From assembly GCF_002099425.1 (NCBI RefSeq), contig NW_018344216.1:1181501-1245500 (forward strand): a stretch of DNA of 64,000 nt, in the 5' to 3' direction. Source of the DNA: Phascolarctos cinereus (Eukaryota; Chordata; Mammalia; Diprotodontia; Phascolarctidae). Below the pieces are notes generated by a model that was not told the DNA's origin, did not search any database, and was given only the letters and a program-made list of their open reading frames with translations. Positions 1 to 11,341 of this stretch are shown piece after piece (positions within the stretch are counted from its first letter, which is position 1; the number at the start of each line of letters is the position of its first letter). Made by a program: the position numbers and the translations under genes.

Positions 1-335
1 TTCTATTTTGGATGTTGAATTTGAGATATCTAATTCAGTTCAAGATGTATTCAAGACAGTTGCAGAGACACAACTGTCACTCAGCATAGAGACTATGGCT
101 AGATTTGTAGATCTGGGAATCAACTACAAATACATAATAACATTTGAAACCATGGGAGCTGATAAGATCACCAAGTAGGATAGTATCAAGTGAAAAGTAA
201 GCTGGGCCAAGGATAAAGCTTTGGGAGATAAATAGGTGGACCGGGCATGGAATCAGGAAGACAGGAGTGTAGGTACCAGGTATAGATGGCTTTTTCAAGG
301 AGTTCAGCCATTGTAAGGGGAGAGATATATAATGA
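1..335 (-). repeat. L2 LINE fragment (reverse transcriptase region)
   Basis: Read on the minus strand, positions 77-298 encode a degenerate piece of L2 reverse transcriptase, including LGDLISSHGF and SQIYKSS, which flank the YADD catalytic site in intact L2. The YADD itself is degraded. The right end (about 285-335) matches an L2 part several hundred bases further 5', so the copy is internally deleted. The left end runs off the window. Confidence 0.75.
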
Positions 336-1610
336 TTACTATAAGGAATGTTAAGATTAAATGTGGGGGGGTTTTCCAGGATAAAGGATATGTAGACAAG
401 TTTATTGACCGTATAAAATATTTTCAGATAGTCATTTCTCTGGAAAAAAACAACCTGGGATAGATTAATAGGTTATTTAGTTGTTGGGACAACAAACATA
501 AATGGAAAGGTGAGGAGGTAAAAGTAGAGTCTCATGGGAAAGTTTATATTTAGTGTTGTATGTTTTGATGAGGAGAAAGATACATTTAAACTATCTTTAA
601 AGGTTAAAAAAAAGACTATTCCACTATTTGCAATTTAGACCCCTGTACTACATTATTGAGTCAATTCAAAGGATTCAGAGAGTATCAAGTTGCTGAATTG
701 CATTTAGAAATTGAGTCAAGGCACTCAAAAGATGTTCTGGAGTAAAGAGAAATTTTAATTTTAAAGCCAATTAAGAACTTAGTATCCAGAAATATTGTCC
801 TAACCAGTTCCATGTTAGAGTACATACAAATTTTAAATTACTTCTTAAAGAAAGGTGACCAATCCATGCCTTCAGGTAAATTCATATTTAGCATATACAG
901 GTATTGTGATGAGAACAGTTGTTAAGTACCCAAAGATAGATGTAAAAGAGACATCTATTTTGCTGTGGGTATGGCTTCTGTAGATTTTGCAAAACTTAGT
1001 TGCATAAATTCCAATGTGTGTGACTTAGCATAGAATCTTTAGTGATTTAATAAAGCGCTGAATGAAGAGAGGAATCTCAAATTTCTTGCAATGAACTGAG
1101 AGATTTCTTTCAATAATGAGACATACTGAAAGTTTCTACCAAAGTGATAGCTAAAGGAAATTTTTTTTTTTTGTCAGAAGAGGCCAGTGCCCTTGACATA
1201 GCCCCAGAAGCTTATTTATACTGAAATGTATGGCCTCCATTCTAATTGCTTATTGGGATGCTTCAGTGCTTGAAATGTTGAGATGTTCACAAGTACCATG
1301 AAAACATTTATAGATGTTTTCAATGTTTTCAAAACCAGTTTTGAGATTGTATATTTCCTTTCTTATAAAATGTCAGTCATTAGAATATATCCCCTGAAGA
1401 ATGTTAATTGTGTGAGCAAAAATTGTAATGATTTACAATGCTCAAATTCAGAAACATTTAAAGACATTCTAGAAAGAAAAAAAACTTAGGAAGCCTATAG
1501 AAATCTTGCATTTCTAGAATTCTAGAATAATCTAGAATTTTAATTTTATTTTTTCAAGAAAAGTTCAGTTCAGGTACTGTATAATATTAATTATGACTAA
1601 GACTCTATGA
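336..1610. other. Intronic DNA, nothing recognised
   Basis: AT-rich sequence without a recognisable exon or repeat family. A 14-bp perfect palindrome of two overlapping TCTAGA/GAATTC-like words lies at 1513-1526, followed at once by another TCTAGAA. The open frame at 1283-1489 has no family match that I recognise and no splice context. Confidence 0.4.
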
Positions 1611-1611
1611 A

Positions 1612-1720
1612 AGGCTGCTTAGTGTATTGAATATAGAGCCTCCTTAAGAGTCAGGAAAACCTGGGCTCAAGTCCAGATTTTGATACATATTAACAGTGTG
1701 ACGCTAGGTAGACCACTATA
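1612..1720 (+). repeat. MIR-family SINE fragment
   Basis: Weak match to the tRNA-like and core part of a marsupial MIR/CORE-SINE: a 'gagcctcc..agagtcaggaaaacctgggctcaag' type block followed by 'gtgtgacgctagg'. Both ends are eroded. Confidence 0.5.
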
Positions 1721-2165
1721 AGGCTATAAATTGCAGAACACTTGGCACTCCATGTGAAATTACAGTTCTAGACATGGCCCTCCTTCCTCCCCCTCCAAAA
1801 AAGTTCCAGACCAGAAAAACAGAAAGTACAAAATGTATGTAAAATGCATGCAACAGAAGTCTTGTTTCAGAGTGGTTTGAGCATTAATACCTTACTTGCA
1901 TTTCCTTGTGCCTTAATAATATTTTACAGAGTTAAACATCGGGTTACTTATTTGTGGCTTAAGTTGTTAAAATGAGTTTTGTTATCAGTTTAGACATTTA
2001 ATAATTATACCGTCCCCAGAAGTATCTAAGATAGAAGGAGGGAAAGGGGCTGGAGGAGAGAGAGAGAGAAAACATGTAGTGAGTGGATTAAAAAATTAGT
2101 GTGTATGGATTAGTAATAAATAAACTATTATTTTTCAAATTTTACTTTTTGGAATTTTATGTTAT
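1721..2165. other. Intronic DNA with a short GA tract
   Basis: No gene or repeat family recognised apart from a (GA)n tract at about 2053-2069. Confidence 0.4.
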
Positions 2166-2169
2166 TACA

Positions 2170-2290
2170 TATCAGTCAGTCAATATTTATTAAGCACTTT
2201 TTGCTGGGCATTGTTCATAAGTCCCCAAAGTGGAATGATCCTGGGGGGAAGTAGTAGGTAGTAGGGTGTAATCGGAGGACACTGAGTAAA
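2170..2290 (-). repeat. L2 LINE 3' end
   Basis: The plus strand starts with the typical reversed L2 tail (cagtcagtcaatatttattaa, then 'gcactttttgctgggcattg'). It decays quickly to the right. Confidence 0.55.
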
Positions 2291-2299
2291 AATAAGGGG

Positions 2300-2815
2300 A
2301 TGGTGGAAGCATAAGGAAAGAAGAGAAGATAAGAACATTTTGAAAAACCATTGTAAATGTTTCATCAGTTTTGTAACAGAGTTAAAGTCATAGTGATTAC
2401 ATTATTTTCCAAATAAACACACAAAATGCAAGTTATAACCGATCAGTGGTCAAGTCTACCAACAGGTCTTAACAAGCAAGTATTGGCAGGCAAATGTGTT
2501 ATGCATTGTAGGGAAGTCCAGTAGGCATTGGCAGGAATATGTGTGTGTAATGACTTGTTTACAATACTGTACGGTTACATGACACAATATAGTATAGTGA
2601 AAATTTCAATGCAGGACAAAACCCCACACATTTACAATAAATTATTGAATTTAAGATGTCATTTTAAAAAAAATATACATTTTTTTAAGCGATACAAATT
2701 TCAAACAAAACAAAACAAAACTGTTAAAGGGTTAAAGAAAGTAGATTTCCAGTGGGGCACTGAATTTTTTTTTTTTAAAGGGAGCCACAGGCCAAATAAT
2801 TTTGGGAACCTCTGT
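2300..2815. other. Intronic DNA, nothing recognised
   Basis: AT-rich, with homopolymer runs. No recognised feature; the open frame at 2528-2827 shows no family motif. Confidence 0.35.
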
Positions 2816-2819
2816 TGTA

Positions 2820-3167
2820 AATTATGAAAATATAAATTATCAAAAGATAGTCTTTGCCCAGAAGGAGCTTACAGTGTAATGGAGATAAAAGGGGAAACAG
2901 AAAAGGTGGGGTGAGGAGAGAAGGTCTCTGGTGAGAGGACATGAAGGAGAAAAGCAGAGAAATGCTAGCCAGATGAAGAATGAAGTGATGTCTGCCCTGG
3001 GCCACCTCCTTCCATGAAAGTTCTGAGAGGAAAGGGCCCTGGGACAGTGAATACCGATGAATTGTGAGGTCTGGGGCTGAAGTGATCTTGCCAGGATGAA
3101 GGTATTCCCAAGGCATGATGGAGAAGTCCAGAGGAGTGCTTTTGAGTAGGAAATAAGAGCAAATGAT
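2820..3167 (-). repeat. L2-related marsupial repeat, unclassified subfamily
   Basis: Begins with the reversed L2 tail block (about 2853-2890, 'ctttgcccagaaggagcttacagtgtaat' type). It then carries a module also present at 47840-48125: a 'cctgggccacctcc' block and 'catgatggagaagtccagag'. The shared module does not look like the standard L2 body, so this may be a separate L2-tailed family. Confidence 0.5.
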
Positions 3168-3700
3168 CAACAAGCATTCATTAAATGCTTGATGTGTGTC
3201 AGGTGCTAGAGATCGTAATTTAGCTGCAAAAGACCTTAAAGGCCATCAAGTATATCCCCCACCCTAGTTTTCAGATGAAGAAACTGAGGTACAGAGGGGT
3301 TCAGTGACTTTCCTAAGGTCACAGAGTGAGTAAATATCTGAGGCACGATTCAAACTCAGGTCCTCTTGACTCCATTTTCAGCACCTGCAAAGACAAAATT
3401 AAACAATTCCTGCTCTTGAGTTGCTTATATTCTATTGGTGCAAACAACACGCACACAAATGAATAGATAAAAAATTTATATAGGAAATTTTAAAAGTGAT
3501 CATATTTCGGGGGGAGGGAAAGATGGGGATAGAGGCACCAGCAGTTGGAGGGATCAGGAAAGGCCTCATGTACAAGGTAAGAAGGTGGCACTTTGCCTGG
3601 GCTTTGAATGGAATAGAAGCAGATGAGAACAGGTGTATCAGTATGGGACAGGATGGGGGGATAGAATATTCAGGGAGTTAAGACATTAAAAGAAAGGGAA
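3168..3700 (-). repeat. L2 LINE 3' part, split by a MIR
   Basis: The reversed L2 tail (3168-3212: aacaagcattcattaaatgc, then tcaggtgctag) stops and resumes at about 3387 with 'cctgctcttgagttgcttatattctattgg'. It continues through the region encoding the L2 C-terminus ('gaaaggcctcatgtacaaggtaagaaggtgg'). Confidence 0.65.
3213..3386 (-). repeat. MIR-family SINE nested in L2
   Basis: Contains the reversed MIR core ('agatgaagaaactgaggtacagagg', 'ctaaggtcacagagtgagtaa', 'gattcaaactcaggtcctcttgactcc'). It sits between two halves of one L2 copy, so it inserted later than the L2. Confidence 0.7.
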
Positions 3701-4624
3701 TGAGGCGTTTATTAGGAGTAATGTGGAGGTGATAGGACAGTCATTGTCCCACAGGATGCTGTTGCTAGATGCTTTGGTTAACAGGTCAGCTTCAAAAAGG
3801 ATTAAACTTTCGTGTGACAGAGGGTGCAAGAATGACTTAGGATCAGAAAGCCCAAGGCAGTCCCAATCTCGTTAGTATATAGAATACCCACTCTTGAAAT
3901 CACTAGTCCATCAGAATAGAACAGGCAAAAAGGCGTTTCTCACATTCAGAAGTTGGAAGGAACCTCATCTAGCCTCAGACCTGAGCACTCTTCTAGAGCA
4001 CTATTCTGTCTTTTCTGATTTCCATCCATAATGTGCCGACTATTTCTGGTGTTCATTTCCTGCTTGCCTGTTCTACACTCTTCCCCAGTGGATTAATGTT
4101 GATAAATAAAGTATGGGTGGTAATTCATAAAAATTGTATACAAGTATTCCCCTTCTGATCCTGCCGGTGTACTACTGACTGAACATCCACGTTTTTAGAC
4201 CACTAACTCTTAGGAGAAGAGGTGATTTGGATCTGATCCAGATAAAGAATTTGGATCCAGCAGGTGTGTCATGATGACCACATTAAATTAAGTTCCACTT
4301 ATTTTTAGAAGCAAATTTAAGTCTGTCTCCTTAACTAAAATTAATTAAATTGAGAACAGTTTAAAGGCTCTATAGCCTCTTTAAAAAATCAAACAACATT
4401 TTTTTTTATTGCTCCCAGCAACACAAATGAACTACTAATTGTGATGATTACTTTTATTTCTGGTACTTAACTAGCACTTTATATTTTCAAATGATGTTTT
4501 CAAATATTAATATACAAAATCTATACAATATCTGAGAGCAGCATAATCTATCAAAAGTGATGAAACTGATCCGATGAAAGGTTAAATGATCTGGCCAATA
4601 TGTAGCAAATCAATGCCAAGAGGA
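3701..4624. other. Intronic DNA, nothing firm
   Basis: No gene. A short 'agttggaaggaacctcatctag' block near 3950-3990 may be the tail of an old MIR or L3 element. Confidence 0.35.
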
Positions 4625-4800
4625 GACTAAAGATATAAATTAGAAAATGACAGAATGCTTGAGCTGTGACTTAGTGATCATGTTGACCAAATCCTTTATT
4701 TTGGAGTTGAGGAAACAGGCCCAGAGAAGGAGAGAAGTTTGCTCAAGGTCAACAGTAAAGGATTAGTAGAGCTTTGATATAAATTCAGCATTTCTAAAGT
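4625..4800 (-). repeat. MIR-family SINE fragment
   Basis: Reversed MIR core: 'ttggagttgaggaaacaggcccagagaagg' followed by 'gctcaaggtcaacagtaaagg' and 'ttgatataaattcagcatttctaaagtcc'. Confidence 0.6.
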
Positions 4801-6012
4801 CCAGAGTTTTGTTGTTTTTTTTTTAAATTACGGATGCCTTTTCTTTTCATCAGCATAATATAGTAATTTTTCAATACAGTTCCAATTAAACTCTACCTGA
4901 TAACAAAGAAACACAGGTTCATGTAATTGACAAAAGAGGCAGGAGAAGCAAGCATGATATCCAAAAAGGCAATAGTGGTCTTCGCACTGCAGCCCAGTGA
5001 ATTGATCCTGTATCTATTTTTTTTTTAATTTTCTTTTTTACAATTGACTGCTGTTGTCCTGCAACTGCTTAAGTCGTGGTTCTTTGTCTCAGAACTTAGT
5101 TCAGAGATTCAGCTGGCCCATAATGGATTAAGTTTAAAAATCCAGCTCTCCTGCTAATCACTGTACTACTCTTGAATTTTACTATCCCTGGGGGATGTTT
5201 GGCACCAGGAGTTTGGTCTAGTGTCTTTACACCACCAAGCTATCCTTCAGGGATACTGGTTTGCTGTCCACAGTCTGGCCCACTAACTTTGCGTCTGGAC
5301 TCAAACAGTGAGCACTTCTTAGTTTCAGGAAGGAAAGAGGAAGTCTTTGCTAGTGCTTTGTTACCGAACTTCCAGCCAGTCATTTTGTTCCTCTCACGTC
5401 AGCTCTATGTTGTCCTGTCCGGTGATTTCATGTACCCTGTTCTATTCTTTGTTCTGTACTCCCTAAAACCTATAAAAGGGGAGCTCTTCTTTTAAGGGTC
5501 TTAGGCATAAATGGAGGAAGCCATTGACCATCAAGTGGCCTGGCCCTGTTGAGAAATGATATCAAGGCTTGGAGAAATTTGCCTCAGTTTATCTTTTTGT
5601 CATATTTTTATTCTGACAACAGTAAGGGATTATAGGTAACAAAATGATACATACATTTTCATATGTGGTCAGTGTGTTAATTTGTTTTGCTTGACTTTAT
5701 TTGTTTTTGGAGCCCAGCCTTTTTTTCTTTTTTGGGGAGAGGAGTGGAATGGCAGGGAGTGATAGTGATGCATAAGAGAGCAGAAGGGAGTTTAAAAAGA
5801 GACAGTTGACCTGAGACATATTGGTATTACTGTTTAAATATAATATGTACTTTATGCTGTATGTAATAGATATGCATAGTGTTATCTATGATACACTTTC
5901 TGTTCTTTGCGTATGGAAATATCCACGTTTGTTGATGTTTGTCAAATTCATAATAAAAAATTTAAAAATACACCAATTCCCTTCCCATTCTGTCTCCGTT
6001 AAATATTCTAGT
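4801..6012. other. Intronic DNA, nothing recognised
   Basis: No coding exon or repeat family recognised. The open frames at 5172-5495 and 5821-6057 show no conserved domain or exon-like splice context. Confidence 0.4.
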
Positions 6013-6166
6013 GCAGGAATTACTAACTTTTCTCTGTGGCACAGTCTCTTTTGGTAGTCTCATTAAACAATTGAAGGAATTGCTAAATTTCAGTTAGAAG
6101 TTAATGAAAATAAAGGTGTATTTTTTCTTCCATCCCATTTCACAGTTCTAGGTTAAAACCCTTGGC
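6013..6166 (+). mobile_element. Short hAT-like non-autonomous DNA element
   Basis: The left end (caggaattactaacttttct) and right end (ctaggttaaaacccttgg) are imperfect inverted repeats of the CAGGGGTTCTTAACC type. The interior 'ggaattgctaaatttcagttagaagttaatg' matches the right half of a widespread mammalian MITE. It belongs to the same family as 33522-34454. An 8-bp target duplication is not clear here. Confidence 0.6.
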
Positions 6167-6374
6167 ACTTCAGAATTGTATTTGCTACCACCATCCAGTT
6201 AATTCAGCTCTCACACTTACTCCCAGGTGCTGTCATAATTTCTGAGAAATCTTCTAAATGCTGTGTGAAATACCACCTGTTCTGTCTTCTATTTCTGAGG
6301 CTCACAACACCTCTTTTCCTTACCATATTATATTGGCAGTAGTCTTCATCTAGCGTTTTTAGATATTTATGCAC

Positions 6375-6510
6375 AGAATTTCAGAGCTAAAGGAAATTCA
6401 GAAATCATCTAATCCAAATGATGCCTGAAAAAGAATCCTCTCTATGACATCTTTAATAAGTGGCTATCCAGGCTTTGTTTGAAGGTCTCCCCATAATGGT
6501 CAGGTGGCTT
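6375..6510 (-). repeat. CR1/L3 LINE 3' end
   Basis: Matches the reversed CR1/L3 terminus: 'aatcatctaatccaaatgatgcctgaaaaagaatcctctctatgac', then 'taagtggctatccaggctttgtttgaaggtctcc'. Opposite in orientation to the larger CR1/L3 fragment immediately to its right. Confidence 0.65.
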
Positions 6511-6554
6511 AACTATGAAAGTGTAGTTGTTAATAACTCAATGTCAGCATAGCT

Positions 6555-7475
6555 GGGGTATCTCCTGTAATGGCTCAGATTTGTGCTGTGTTGTTTAATA
6601 TTTTTGTCAATGACTACTTACTAGATGGCCAGCTTACCAAATTTAAAGATGGTACCATGGGATAGCTAATAAAGTAGATGACAGAGTGATGATCCATAGG
6701 GTTCTTGGCATTATAAAGCACTGAGAGAAATCTAATAAGTTTAACTCAGTAGGGATAAATGTAAATCTTACATTTGGGTATGAAAAGATCAACCTCACAG
6801 TATAAGACATGGTTAGACAGAAATTTTTCTGACAAAGATCAATGGCTTTCTGTGGACAGCAAGCCCAGTGTGTTTCATCAGCATGACCAAAAAAAAAAGC
6901 TAATCAATCTTTGCCTGCATTAAGACAGGAATATCTTCCAAGAATAGGGAAGTAATAGCCACACTGTACTCTTCTCTTATCTGAATTATTGTGTTCAGTT
7001 CTGGACAGCATACTTTATGATAACCTGGGAAGTATTACAGGGAGAATATGAAGAATGTGAAGAGGATGATCAAAAGCCTTCAGTCCACAGCATAGAAAGA
7101 TGTGTTGAAGGCACTGGAGATGTTTAGCCTGGGAAAAGCAATACTTAGGGGAGGCGTGATAGGTGTCTTCTCATATTTGAAGGTCTGTCACCTAAGAAAG
7201 GAATTAAATTTGTTCTGTTTGGCCCCAGAGGGAAAACCCAGTAGCAATAGGGGGAGATTGCAAAAACTTGATATCAGGAAAATCTTCCAAACAATTGAAG
7301 CTGTGAAAAAAAAATGTAATGGGCTACATGAAGAAGTGATGAGTTCCTCTTGCTTTGAAGGTCTTAAATCAGAGTTTGGGTGGATGTTTATTAGGTATAT
7401 TAGAATGAGGATTCTTTTCTTATAGAAGTTATACTGGATGGTTTCTGAGGTCCCTTCCATTTTCCCAGGTAGTCT
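6555..7475 (+). repeat. CR1/L3 LINE, 3' part of ORF2 and tail
   Basis: About 920 bp of CR1/L3. Positions 6600-6700 correspond to the reverse transcriptase ('VNDYLLDGQLTKF', family form 'LTKFADDT'). Positions 7102-7425 encode the C-terminus: 'LEMFSLGKAILRGGVIGVFSYLK', here split as LEMFSLGKAILRGG and VIGVFSYLK, then LFCLAPEGK. The copy carries many changes and lacks an intact frame, so it is an old insertion. Confidence 0.85.
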
Positions 7476-7595
7476 AGTCCCCTTTTGGAAAGCTCTGATC
7501 CTTAGGAGTTCTTCCCATCCCTACCCCTCAACCTTCAGTCTTCCACTCTGACATCTGCAGAATTTCCAGTCTGCGAATTCCACCCATTGCTGCTG

Positions 7596-7852
7596 ATTCT
7601 TGTTATTAAGTTGTTTTTCGCTTCTATCTGACTCTCCATGACCCCATTTGGGGTTTTCTTGGCAAAGGTACGAGAGTGGTTTGCCATTTCCTTCTCCAGC
7701 TCATTTTATAGATGAGGAAACTGAGGAAATCAGGGTTAAATGACGTGCCCAGGGTCACACAGCTAGGAAGTGAAGCCAGATTTGAACTCATGAAGATGAG
7801 TCTCCCTGATTCCAAGCCCAGTGTTCTGCCTACTGCGCCACCTAGGGGCCCC
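7596..7852 (-). repeat. tRNA-derived SINE with RTE/Bov-B-like tail (Mar1-type)
   Basis: Full-length form. On the minus strand a tRNA-like head (cgcagtaggcagaacactgg) is followed by the core 'cctcagtttcctcatc'-type block and a tail with 'gccaagaaaaccccaaatgg' and 'ggtcatggagagtcag'. The tail resembles ruminant Bov-B/Bov-A 3' ends. Confidence 0.85.
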
Positions 7853-8795
7853 TTTTCCTGATTGTACTACATTTTGCCTTCATGTGTTGAAAACAGCCTT
7901 GAAAAGAACTATCTTATTTCTCTCTCCCCTCAGACGTGGGGCCCAGAACCTGACAGACTACTCCAGATTTTTTTTTTTTATTATAATAGACTACAGTGAA
8001 ACATCAATCTCGTGTTTTTGATATTTTGCTTCTGTAAGTTCAGCCTGGGATGTCATTTGAATTTTTTTGTCTACCACCTCAAACTATTGACTTTTACTGC
8101 TTCTTCATAAGAAATATTGTCTAACCATTCTCTTCTTCCCCCACATTTGATACTGTGTTTTTTAAACTTGGGTAAATAGAAGACTTACATTTACCCCCTA
8201 CTTACCTATAGTGGAAACAGTGCCACATCTCAGCCTGATGTGGGCAATTAGGAGGCATATTTTCTTTTGGGTGTGTGTATTTAGGATGTGATGAAAAGTG
8301 TCCTAGGGTTTGCCAAACCTGAAAACGTGCCAATTTCTGAAGATAAACATATGGGGAAAGATGAGACCAGAATGAAAATGAGAAACATCTATGGAGATGA
8401 TAAAACTCTGGTCAGGAAATCAAAAAATGTTTCGGTTTGTTTTATCACTGTTTTTGATTATATGAGAAAAGATGATATGAGAAGTCAATAGCTGGTTAAA
8501 TAGAGAGTGTGACAATGGCATTTAATTTTTGTGAAAATTCTCACCCATGTCTGAATCTACTTGTGGTAATAGAAAAAACAGACAAAAAGTCAAAAGTTTT
8601 ATTATTTCTTTGAGAAATATATGTGTCTTGAACTCTCAATTTAACTTTATTTTTATTTGCTATGATCACAAATAATATTTTTTGATAATTTTATACTTGT
8701 GGTATGTTGATCTCTGGTTAATAACATTTTTTCATATATATATTTGGATATATGACTATCAAAATGCTGATTATTCAAACTACACTTTTTGACAG
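7853..8795. other. Intron upstream of exon A
   Basis: No further exon seen. The last bases carry the pyrimidine run and CAG acceptor (8793-8795) of exon A. The open frame at 8288-8491 has no family match. Confidence 0.5.
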
Positions 8796-8910
8796 GTCCA
8801 CTTTGATGGCTGGAGCCATAAATATGACTATTGGATGGATGTTGACAGCCCTGACATCCACCCAATAGGATGGTGCAATATGACAGGTCACCCCCTAGAG
8901 GTGCCATATC
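8796..8910 (+). CDS. L3MBTL4: L3MBTL4 exon A: end of an MBT repeat (probably the third)
   Basis: An internal exon of 115 nt, bounded by a CAG acceptor (8793-8795) and a GTAAGT donor (8911-8916). It reads from the first base: VHFDGWSHKYDYW, then MDVDSPDIHPIGW, then CNMTGHPLEVPY, plus one extra base. This is the C-terminal half of an MBT repeat. The F, W and Y spaced as F-x2-W-x3-Y are those that line the methyl-lysine pocket in the family. MBT proteins read mono- and dimethyl-lysine on histones and act in the nucleus in gene repression. The GHPLEVP ending and IHPIGWC agree with my memory of human L3MBTL4; L3MBTL1 and L3MBTL3 have GHPLQPP here. The segment WMDVD differs from the usual WVEAD or WIDAD. 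The exon ends in phase 1 and joins exon B in frame. Known for the family: three MBT repeats, a C2HC finger and a SAM domain; only this slice is in the window. Confidence 0.93.
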
Positions 8911-9555
8911 GTAAGTACAATCTTTTTCATTGAGTTTTGTTGTTTTTCAATTGCCTTGCATGCATTTGAGCCTTAGGGTTGTTAACTTCTTTTATATTTC
9001 AAATAGCCAAGTATTTAATAGGCAAAAATACAAAAAAGATCATTGAAAATCAATAATCATCCATGATTTGTCATGCATAACGAATTAGGTATGATAATCA
9101 GAATGGATTTTAGATAGTATTAGCTAAATTTGATTGATAGTATTGTCCGTTTTAAGAATGGAAACCAAGCTGAGCAAATTAATGCCATCTTCTGTGTATA
9201 GATTTTGTGTTTGTCAGTATAGTGTAATGTATTAGATCTTTGCTGCACATTCATCTGTACACGTGTCATTATTTACTGGAGTGTGTAAGCTTTAGAATAT
9301 AGAAATTGGGTATTCATTGTTTTTCTATCTAGCCCTCTCCTGTAGCAAATACTTAATAAACATTTGAATAAAAAAAGAACAAATGTATGAATGAACATAT
9401 TTAGTACTCAGTCCTTATACTTTATTAACTGCATATTCCACTGTAGGATTTTATTTTCATAAAAAAATGTTTTTGTGTAGAAATAGAATAGCTTCCAGTA
9501 ATTGCTTCTTGATGTGTGAACAATAATAAAATCTGTTGATACTGAGACCCTGGGG
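8911..9555. other. Start of the 33.4-kb intron, nothing recognised
   Basis: Begins with the GTAAGT donor of exon A. No gene or clear repeat family follows up to the GT repeat. Confidence 0.5.
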
Positions 9556-9556
9556 G

Positions 9557-9570
9557 TGTATATGTGTGTG

Positions 9571-9629
<59 letters not shown>

Positions 9630-9630
9630 G
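9557..9630. repeat. (GT)n microsatellite
   Basis: About 70 bp of GT dinucleotides with one early interruption (tgtgtgttgtgtg). The uninterrupted run suggests it could be length-polymorphic. Confidence 0.97.
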
Positions 9631-10239
9631 TTACTTACCACACCTTTTATCCTTGTAACTAGTGTCTAATTTTTTATGTAAATGATTCCTTTGATTTGCT
9701 CAGACTCTCATAACTAGTAACTTATTTCAGATACACATAAACAGTTTTTGCTCATTGCTCTAGCTCTTATATGTACACATTTGATAGATGAAATGTAGGC
9801 TTTTGATCTACAAATTAGATTGGTTTCTATTAAACCAAACACAGAGAGAGACTTCCTTAGGCTGTATAACTATTGCAAACAGATATGTCTTTCAGAGAAT
9901 CCCCTACTCTTAAAAGGTGTCTTTTATAGTCAAACATATTCCACTAGCATACCTACTAAATACAAGTGGTAAAGGTAGGTGTGGAAGGAAATATGCAACT
10001 GAGTAGCTTTATAATCATTTCAATACATGAATATGTAGCAAGAAAAAAGCAGAGAGGAAAATTTAGCAGAGAGTAAAATTTTACTATAGGGCATCAAAGT
10101 CTTTTAGGGAAGAATGGACTACTAATAGAAACTAAGGTATGTACAATAGGGACTGAAATTTTAATGAAAATGCTGAAAAACTTGACTGTCTGGTTTCAAT
10201 TCCCTTTATATATGACTTTTAGTGTCTTTTAAAAATGGG
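9631..10239. other. Intronic DNA, nothing recognised
   Basis: AT-rich, no exon and no repeat family recognised. Confidence 0.4.
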
Positions 10240-10460
10240 AAGAGATCTAGGGCAGTACAAGAATCAGAATACCTGGGTTTGAGGCCAAACTTTAACTTTT
10301 GCAGTGGGATTAGCTGAGTGATCTTAGGATGGGTGTTTAAACTCTCTCAGTCTCAATTTCCTAATCATTGAAATACTGTCCAGTAGGGTAGTTATGGGAA
10401 AGCACTTTGTGGGCCTTAAAGTACTCCACATTAATGGGAATTACTGCTGTTTCTACAAAA
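10240..10460 (+). repeat. MIR/CORE-SINE
   Basis: A 'gggcagtacaagaatcagaatacctgggtttgaggcc' head is followed by the core 'ctcagtctcaatttcctaatcattg' and the tail 'gggaaagcactttgtgggccttaaagtactcc', typical of L2-mobilised CORE-SINEs. Degraded. Confidence 0.65.
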
Positions 10461-10739
10461 TGAGGGAGAGTGAAGCTCACATTTTCTACATCATGGGATT
10501 GTGTGGATACAATTTTACTACTTTTAGAAAATGCTTTGTAAATCATAAAATACTGTATAAATGTCATCTTTTGCTATTTTTCATTACATTCCACCACACA
10601 CGATAATAATGCATGCTATCATACTATTTAGTGATACCTTGGGCATGTGGGACACACAGAGAGAGCCTGATAGATTTATCAGGTTGGAGAGAATTTCTGT
10701 AACCCTGAAAGTGAGGATCCCTGCACATGAAGGAAGAAA

Positions 10740-10880
10740 GAAAACAAACATTTATTAAATGCCTACTATTTGCTCGGCACTGGACTGTGCGCTTGGAATA
10801 CAAATACAAGCCAGAAGAAAAACAGGCCCTGCCCTCAAGGAGCTTGCATTTTAACAAAGGAAGACAACATACAAAAGGGA
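10740..10880 (-). repeat. L2 LINE 3' end
   Basis: Reversed L2 tail: aacatttattaaatgcctac, then 'tgctcggcactggactgtgcgcttgg' and 'ctgccctcaaggagcttgcatttta'. The sequence to about 11000 may continue the L2-related module described for 2820-3167, but I am not sure. Confidence 0.7.
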
Positions 10881-11137
10881 CCTGAAAAGCTAGGAGAAAT
10901 TGAGGAAGGCTGGCCTGAGCCCTTCAGCAAAATGGAGGCTTCAGAAAGAATTCACCAATGGGAGGAAGGGAGCTGGTTTTGCCAAGGGATATTCCATGAT
11001 GAGCAGATCTCAGCAGTGTTTGTTGATATGAGACAAATCCTCAGCAGCGTATTGTTCCTCTTGATCCCACCTGAGTGAGCCCTGCGTCTGGATTAACTCA
11101 CACTTAGATTGAGATTTTTCTGAAGGGTAGATTGAAG

Positions 11138-11162
11138 TTTATTTTATTTTATTTTATTTTAG
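11138..11162. repeat. (ATTTT)n short tandem repeat
   Basis: Five units of a TTTTA pentamer, possibly the A-rich tail of an eroded minus-strand retroelement. Confidence 0.85.
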
Positions 11163-11341
11163 ACAAGATACTGGGGAGTAAGGAGCTGGGAGGCTTTGAC
11201 TTACAGATCACTATGCAAGGGGAGAGGTAGGGAGGGGAGAGAGGGGAGGGAACTGCAAAGTTCAGAGGTTGTGGTCATAGAGCTAGGATTTTGTTGGGTT
11301 ACTGAAAGCCAGAGGTATTGCCTGGATCACAAAACAGGGAT

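Noticed and set aside
1513-1526. 14-bp palindrome as a protein-binding site
   Set aside because: Short palindromes are expected by chance in 64 kb of AT-rich DNA, and nothing in its context supports a role.
2775-3173. Open frame of 132 codons on the minus strand
   Set aside because: Falls in an L2-related repeat; it shares sequence with 47685-48130.
9557-9630. Histidine/threonine-rich reading frame
   Set aside because: Translation of the GT repeat.
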